Assembly: GCA_947177885.1 (NCBI GenBank) | Contig: CAMWWF010000088.1 | Span: 1 to 9,604, forward strand | Origin: an uncultured Lachnospiraceae bacterium | Lineage (GTDB): Bacteria; Bacillota_A; Clostridia; Lachnospirales; Lachnospiraceae | Direction: 5' to 3' | DNA: 9,604 bases | Part shown: positions 6,849 to 9,604 of the stretch, piece by piece | Position numbering within the stretch: the stretch's first letter is position 1 | Layout: every line of letters begins with the position of its first letter | Position numbers and translations under genes: made by a program | Notes under the pieces: model-generated | Seen by the model: the letters and a program-made list of their open reading frames with translations, nothing else | Databases searched by the model: none | Told to the model about the DNA's origin: nothing

Positions 6849-9320
6849 TTAGTAGATAAGCGTTTCCCACTCCGCGGCTATTCCGTATTCTTTGCCGTAG
6901 GCTCCGGGAGCCGCCACCATATAGAGTCCCGGAATCTCATCGCTCACTGGCTGGAGCAGTCCCTCCAGCTTTCTCATATTGTTTCCCCTGACATTCACGG
7001 TATAGCGCTGGGCCTGCCGTATGCAGGATTTAATCTCCGCCATGTCGGATGTCTGCTGAATGGCTTCTATGAGCTCCGCGCCTTTTTCATAGGGGACAAG
7101 CACTCCAAAGGAATGGTCGTCTATGACTCTGTAGGTCTTTCCGGCCGTTTTATATGCCTGGTTCATGGCGTTTTTTCGCTCCAGGGGGCCGAAGCCTCTG
7201 GACAGAAGGGACACTATGTTGGTCGCCAGGCCTTCTGCAGGAAAGCTCATTTTTCCTAATGCAGCAAAATAGACGTTTTTGTAATACTTGTCCATCCATT
7301 CCGGCAACAATAGGCTGTCGTACATCCCATGCTCACTTTCATCCTCTTTGCTCCCACGCCTTCCGGGATGTTGTCGATTGAAATCCGAAATCAAGCCCTC
7401 TGTCACCCGGATGTTCTGCTGCAGCTCTTCCATATTTCCGGTGTTCTCGCCTTCGAGCATAATCAGATAGATGGTTCCCCATTCCATCTCGCCATTCCTG
7501 TTGCAGCGTCCTGCGGTCTGGGCCAGGCTGTCCAGTCCTGTCATGGAACGGTATACGCATTGGAATGAGATATCCACCCCGGCCTCAATGAGATTTGTGC
7601 TGACCACCACAATCCTTTCCTGTTTTTTCGCCAACTTTTCCCTGATGGATGCCAGCTTATCGCTCCTGTGCTCCGCGCAGAGATTTGTGGTGAGATATTC
7701 CACAGGAATTTGTTTTGCCTTTAAAATGTCATACAACTTTCTCACGGCCGATTTCGTGTTCAGCACTACGAGGATGGAGCGATGTTCCTCCGTCCTTTCC
7801 GCGATTTCGGTTCCAAGGCTTTCGAAGGTGTACTTTTGGTTCGGTTCCGGCGTATGGATTCTTACCCTCTCAAATTTCCGATACCATCCGGCGGCATTTT
7901 CTATCATATATTTGGGTTCACTGTAACAGATAGGGCACACAGCCTCCTCCAGAGTAGGTTGGGTGGCGGTGCACAGGATGACATTGGTATGGCACACCGC
8001 TTTCAGGAAGTTTAGCATATAGTTAAAGGTATGGACGCATTTCAAAGGCATGGACTGGACTTCGGCGATAATCACCACGGCGTTTGCCAGACGGTGCATT
8101 CTCCGCATGGACTCGCTTTTATCGGAGAAAAGGGTGTTCATGAACTGCACAAAGGTGGTGCAGATGAAAGGTTCTTCCCAATTGATGTCATAGCGTGAAA
8201 GCTTTCCCGCTCTATAGTCCTCGCTTTCCGACTCTCCACTCCCGATGACTGCAGAATGATGCTCCAGTATCCACTGTTCCTCTCCGATTGCCTCCCGGAA
8301 TGCCTTGGCATTCTGCTCCGTCACGCTGATAAAGGGGGAGACGTAAATGATACGCTCTGTCTCCGGATGGCGCTCACAGTATTCCAGCGCATAGGCAAGG
8401 CTGCTGAGGGTCTTCCCGCCGCCCGTGGGGATGGGGAGACAGTAAATTCCCGCCGGATATTCCGCAAACCTTCGACATTGCTTCTGCAATGCGTCTCTGG
8501 CATCGTTTATTTCCTTCTCTTTTTCCGATAATCGGCAATTCGCTGCGGACTGCTTTTTTTCTCTCATATAGGTCTCGAAATTCTCTTTAGCTTTCTGGAA
8601 GATCTCTTTCGAATTCCATACGGACGGCTTTGACAATGTGTCTATATTTTCCATGAAATCCGAGGTAGTCTCCCAGTCGGAGTCAATCAGCAGGGACAGC
8701 ATCAGGCGTTGCAGACAGGAGAGCAGAAAATATTTACAGTCCAGCAACATGGGGCCTGCTTCTTTCCCATATCTGGAAACCAGAACGGGCTTCACCCTTT
8801 CATAGATTCCTCCGATTTCGTTCCATATAAGGGCAAATTCCTCCGTGGCTTCTCTGTACAGTCCGTCCAGTCCACAGCCATCCAGATAATTCCGCTTCGC
8901 ATTTTGACAGGCCTCGTCATAGTCTTCCACTGCGCTCAGCCTTTTTGTAAAGATATCCGTGTGCTCCACATCCACACAGTCAAACAGGCCGTGGTGGGCT
9001 GCTATGGCATAGGAAATCATTTCTGCCAGGAGCTTTTCGTTTCCCAGGGCATTATGGTATCTGTCGTAAAGGAATTTCGCTCCTGTGGACGCGTGGGCTA
9101 TGGTTCCTTTCTGCTTTCGTTTTGTTCCTTCATCCGCGTGGATATAGGAATCAAATGTTTGTTTCTCTTTGCCCATATCATGACAGGTTCCACACAGCTC
9201 CATGATCCGGGAAAGGCCGCAGCGTTTCCCTTTTTCGCCGCACAGGAATGCCGTCTTCCTGGTATGTTCAGCCACGGATTCTTCTCTGCTATGGCCGTCG
9301 TCTGATATATGTGCTGTCAT
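6849..9320 (-). CDS. cas3: Cas3 HD nuclease-helicase (type I-C), with an altered Walker B motif
   Basis: Cas3 is recruited to target-bound Cascade, nicks the displaced strand with its HD domain and reels in DNA with its SF2 helicase. The 823 residues are of normal length. HD-domain metal ligands are visible: His19, His47-Asp48 in CHDMGK, His76 and His109-His110. Helicase motif I is PTGGGKT with Lys303; TAT (451-453), STNLIEAGVDISF (574-586) and QTAGRCNR (601-608) are motifs III, V and VI. Motif II, expected as DEVQ in this family, reads AEVQ at 419-422: the codon at 8064-8066 is GCC, one base from GAC. That aspartate normally positions magnesium for ATP hydrolysis, so helicase activity may be lost. 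The ATG at 9320 gives the usual AHIS opening. It is the first cas gene of the operon. Confidence 0.97.
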   Translation of the reverse strand: MTAHISDDGHSREESVAEHTRKTAFLCGEKGKRCGLSRIMELCGTCHDMGKEKQTFDSYIHADEGTKRKQKGTIAHASTGAKFLYDRYHNALGNEKLLAEMISYAIAAHHGLFDCVDVEHTDIFTKRLSAVEDYDEACQNAKRNYLDGCGLDGLYREATEEFALIWNEIGGIYERVKPVLVSRYGKEAGPMLLDCKYFLLSCLQRLMLSLLIDSDWETTSDFMENIDTLSKPSVWNSKEIFQKAKENFETYMREKKQSAANCRLSEKEKEINDARDALQKQCRRFAEYPAGIYCLPIPTGGGKTLSSLAYALEYCERHPETERIIYVSPFISVTEQNAKAFREAIGEEQWILEHHSAVIGSGESESEDYRAGKLSRYDINWEEPFICTTFVQFMNTLFSDKSESMRRMHRLANAVVIIAEVQSMPLKCVHTFNYMLNFLKAVCHTNVILCTATQPTLEEAVCPICYSEPKYMIENAAGWYRKFERVRIHTPEPNQKYTFESLGTEIAERTEEHRSILVVLNTKSAVRKLYDILKAKQIPVEYLTTNLCAEHRSDKLASIREKLAKKQERIVVVSTNLIEAGVDISFQCVYRSMTGLDSLAQTAGRCNRNGEMEWGTIYLIMLEGENTGNMEELQQNIRVTEGLISDFNRQHPGRRGSKEDESEHGMYDSLLLPEWMDKYYKNVYFAALGKMSFPAEGLATNIVSLLSRGFGPLERKNAMNQAYKTAGKTYRVIDDHSFGVLVPYEKGAELIEAIQQTSDMAEIKSCIRQAQRYTVNVRGNNMRKLEGLLQPVSDEIPGLYMVAAPGAYGKEYGIAAEWETLIY

Positions 9321-9324
9321 ATAT
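9305..9324. promoter_or_regulatory. Inverted repeat spanning the cas3 start codon
   Basis: ATATATG and CATATAT form a perfect 7-bp inverted repeat around six bases, and the cas3 ATG lies within one arm. It could be an operator or a weak mRNA hairpin at the start codon, but it is mostly A/T and could be chance. Confidence 0.35.
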
Positions 9325-9352
9325 AATTTTCTTCCTCTCCTTTTTCCATCGC

Positions 9353-9383
9353 TTTATACATTTAAATCCACCCGATGCTGCAA
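9353..9383 (-). promoter_or_regulatory. Weak candidate promoter for the cas operon
   Basis: On the minus strand, TTGCAG (9378-9383) and TATAAA (9353-9358) are separated by 19 bases, a little longer than the ideal 17. Transcription would start near 9346 and give a leader of about 25 bases carrying the GGAGAGGAAG ribosome region before the cas3 ATG. Transcription from upstream of the small gene is an equally possible source. Confidence 0.3.
9360..9371 (-). repeat. CRISPR-repeat-handle-like element upstream of cas3
   Basis: The 12 bases GTGGATTTAAAT on the minus strand match the last 12 bases of the array repeat (GTGGATTGAAAT) at 11 positions. The stem-loop half of the repeat is absent and no second copy is seen one repeat-spacer unit away. 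The element lies between the candidate -35 and -10 boxes of the cas promoter. It may be a relic of a degenerate repeat with a regulatory role, or coincidence. Confidence 0.4.
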
Positions 9384-9415
9384 CCTTTCAGTATGTTCTT
9401 TGCCGTATCTAACTA

Positions 9416-9565
9416 TTATTTCCCTTTTTGAGCCTCTCTTCTAATCGTCCCTATTTTCTTATCACTACGAGTATCTCGGCCATTTTTATTTCTTATTGTT
9501 CCTGCCGGTAAACCATGCTTTTTCTCAAAGCTCCCCACTGTACAATCACTTCTTGTTTTTCTCAT
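9416..9565 (-). CDS. Small basic protein of unknown function, upstream of cas3
   Basis: An unrecognised 49-residue protein. It starts at an ATG with a strong ribosome site, GGAGGAAGG, five bases upstream, and ends TAA. It is rich in Lys and Arg, with no membrane segment or signal peptide and a single Cys at residue 8. Two segments look protein-like rather than random: FEKKHGLPAGTIRN (13-26) and GRDTRSDKKIGTIRR (29-43). The gene has the same orientation as cas3 and lies 95 bases before it, with no clear terminator between, so co-transcription is possible. Its base composition is more A+T rich than the cas genes, suggesting a different history. It might bind nucleic acid, judging only from its charge. 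It could also belong to the upstream neighbourhood and be unrelated to CRISPR. Confidence 0.65.
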   Translation of the reverse strand: MRKTRSDCTVGSFEKKHGLPAGTIRNKNGRDTRSDKKIGTIRREAQKGK

Positions 9566-9604
9566 TTTAACCTTCCTCCACTATTGTTTTGTAACTATAT
9601 ATTC

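Noticed and set aside
1..9604. Transposons, tRNA or rRNA genes, attachment sites, toxin-antitoxin pairs or anti-CRISPR genes
   Set aside because: No transposase, terminal inverted repeats, tRNA-like cloverleaf or recognisable partner genes were seen in the window.

Overview
The window holds one complete type I-C (Dvulg subtype) CRISPR-Cas locus, read entirely from the minus strand, so biological order runs from high to low coordinates. Strong GGAGG-type ribosome binding sites, tight gene packing and the protein sequences suggest a Firmicute of class Clostridia, most like a gut Lachnospiraceae. This assignment is inference from general familiarity, not from a search.

Layout in transcription order: a 49-residue basic protein of unknown function (9565-9416), too short for most gene finders; a short intergenic stretch with a weak candidate promoter and a 12-base element resembling the 3' end of the CRISPR repeat (about 9415-9321); cas3 (9320-6849); cas5c (6805-6059); cas8c (6084-4171), with a well-formed internal start for the small subunit Cas11c (4557-4171); cas7c (4155-3310); cas4 (3307-2654); an unusual 151-base gap containing a hairpin; cas1 (2502-1471, GTG start); cas2 (1462-1172); the leader (1171-1008); and a CRISPR array (1007-1) that runs off the left edge. 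The array shows 15 complete repeats of 32 bases, one partial variant repeat and 15 spacers of 32-35 bases.

How it works together: Cas4, Cas1 and Cas2 select, trim and integrate new spacers at the leader end (near position 1007). The array transcript is cut by Cas5c at the base of the 7-bp repeat hairpin, leaving the 11-nt 5' handle typical of I-C. Cas5c, Cas7c, Cas8c and Cas11c then form the surveillance complex on the crRNA, and Cas3 is recruited to nick and unwind the target.

The points most worth a second look are these. (1) Cas3 motif II reads AEVQ instead of the expected DEVQ or DEAH-type motif, so the Walker B aspartate is alanine while every other motif looks intact. (2) Two leader-proximal spacers are alternative versions of the same protospacer and differ only at three synonymous third-codon positions, two of which fall in the crRNA seed. 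(3) One spacer translates to the helix-turn-helix core of an XRE-type repressor. (4) There is a clear internal Cas11c start inside cas8c. (5) An unrecognised 49-residue gene and a repeat-handle-like element sit upstream of cas3. The locus as a whole is a known system; the novelty lies in these details.
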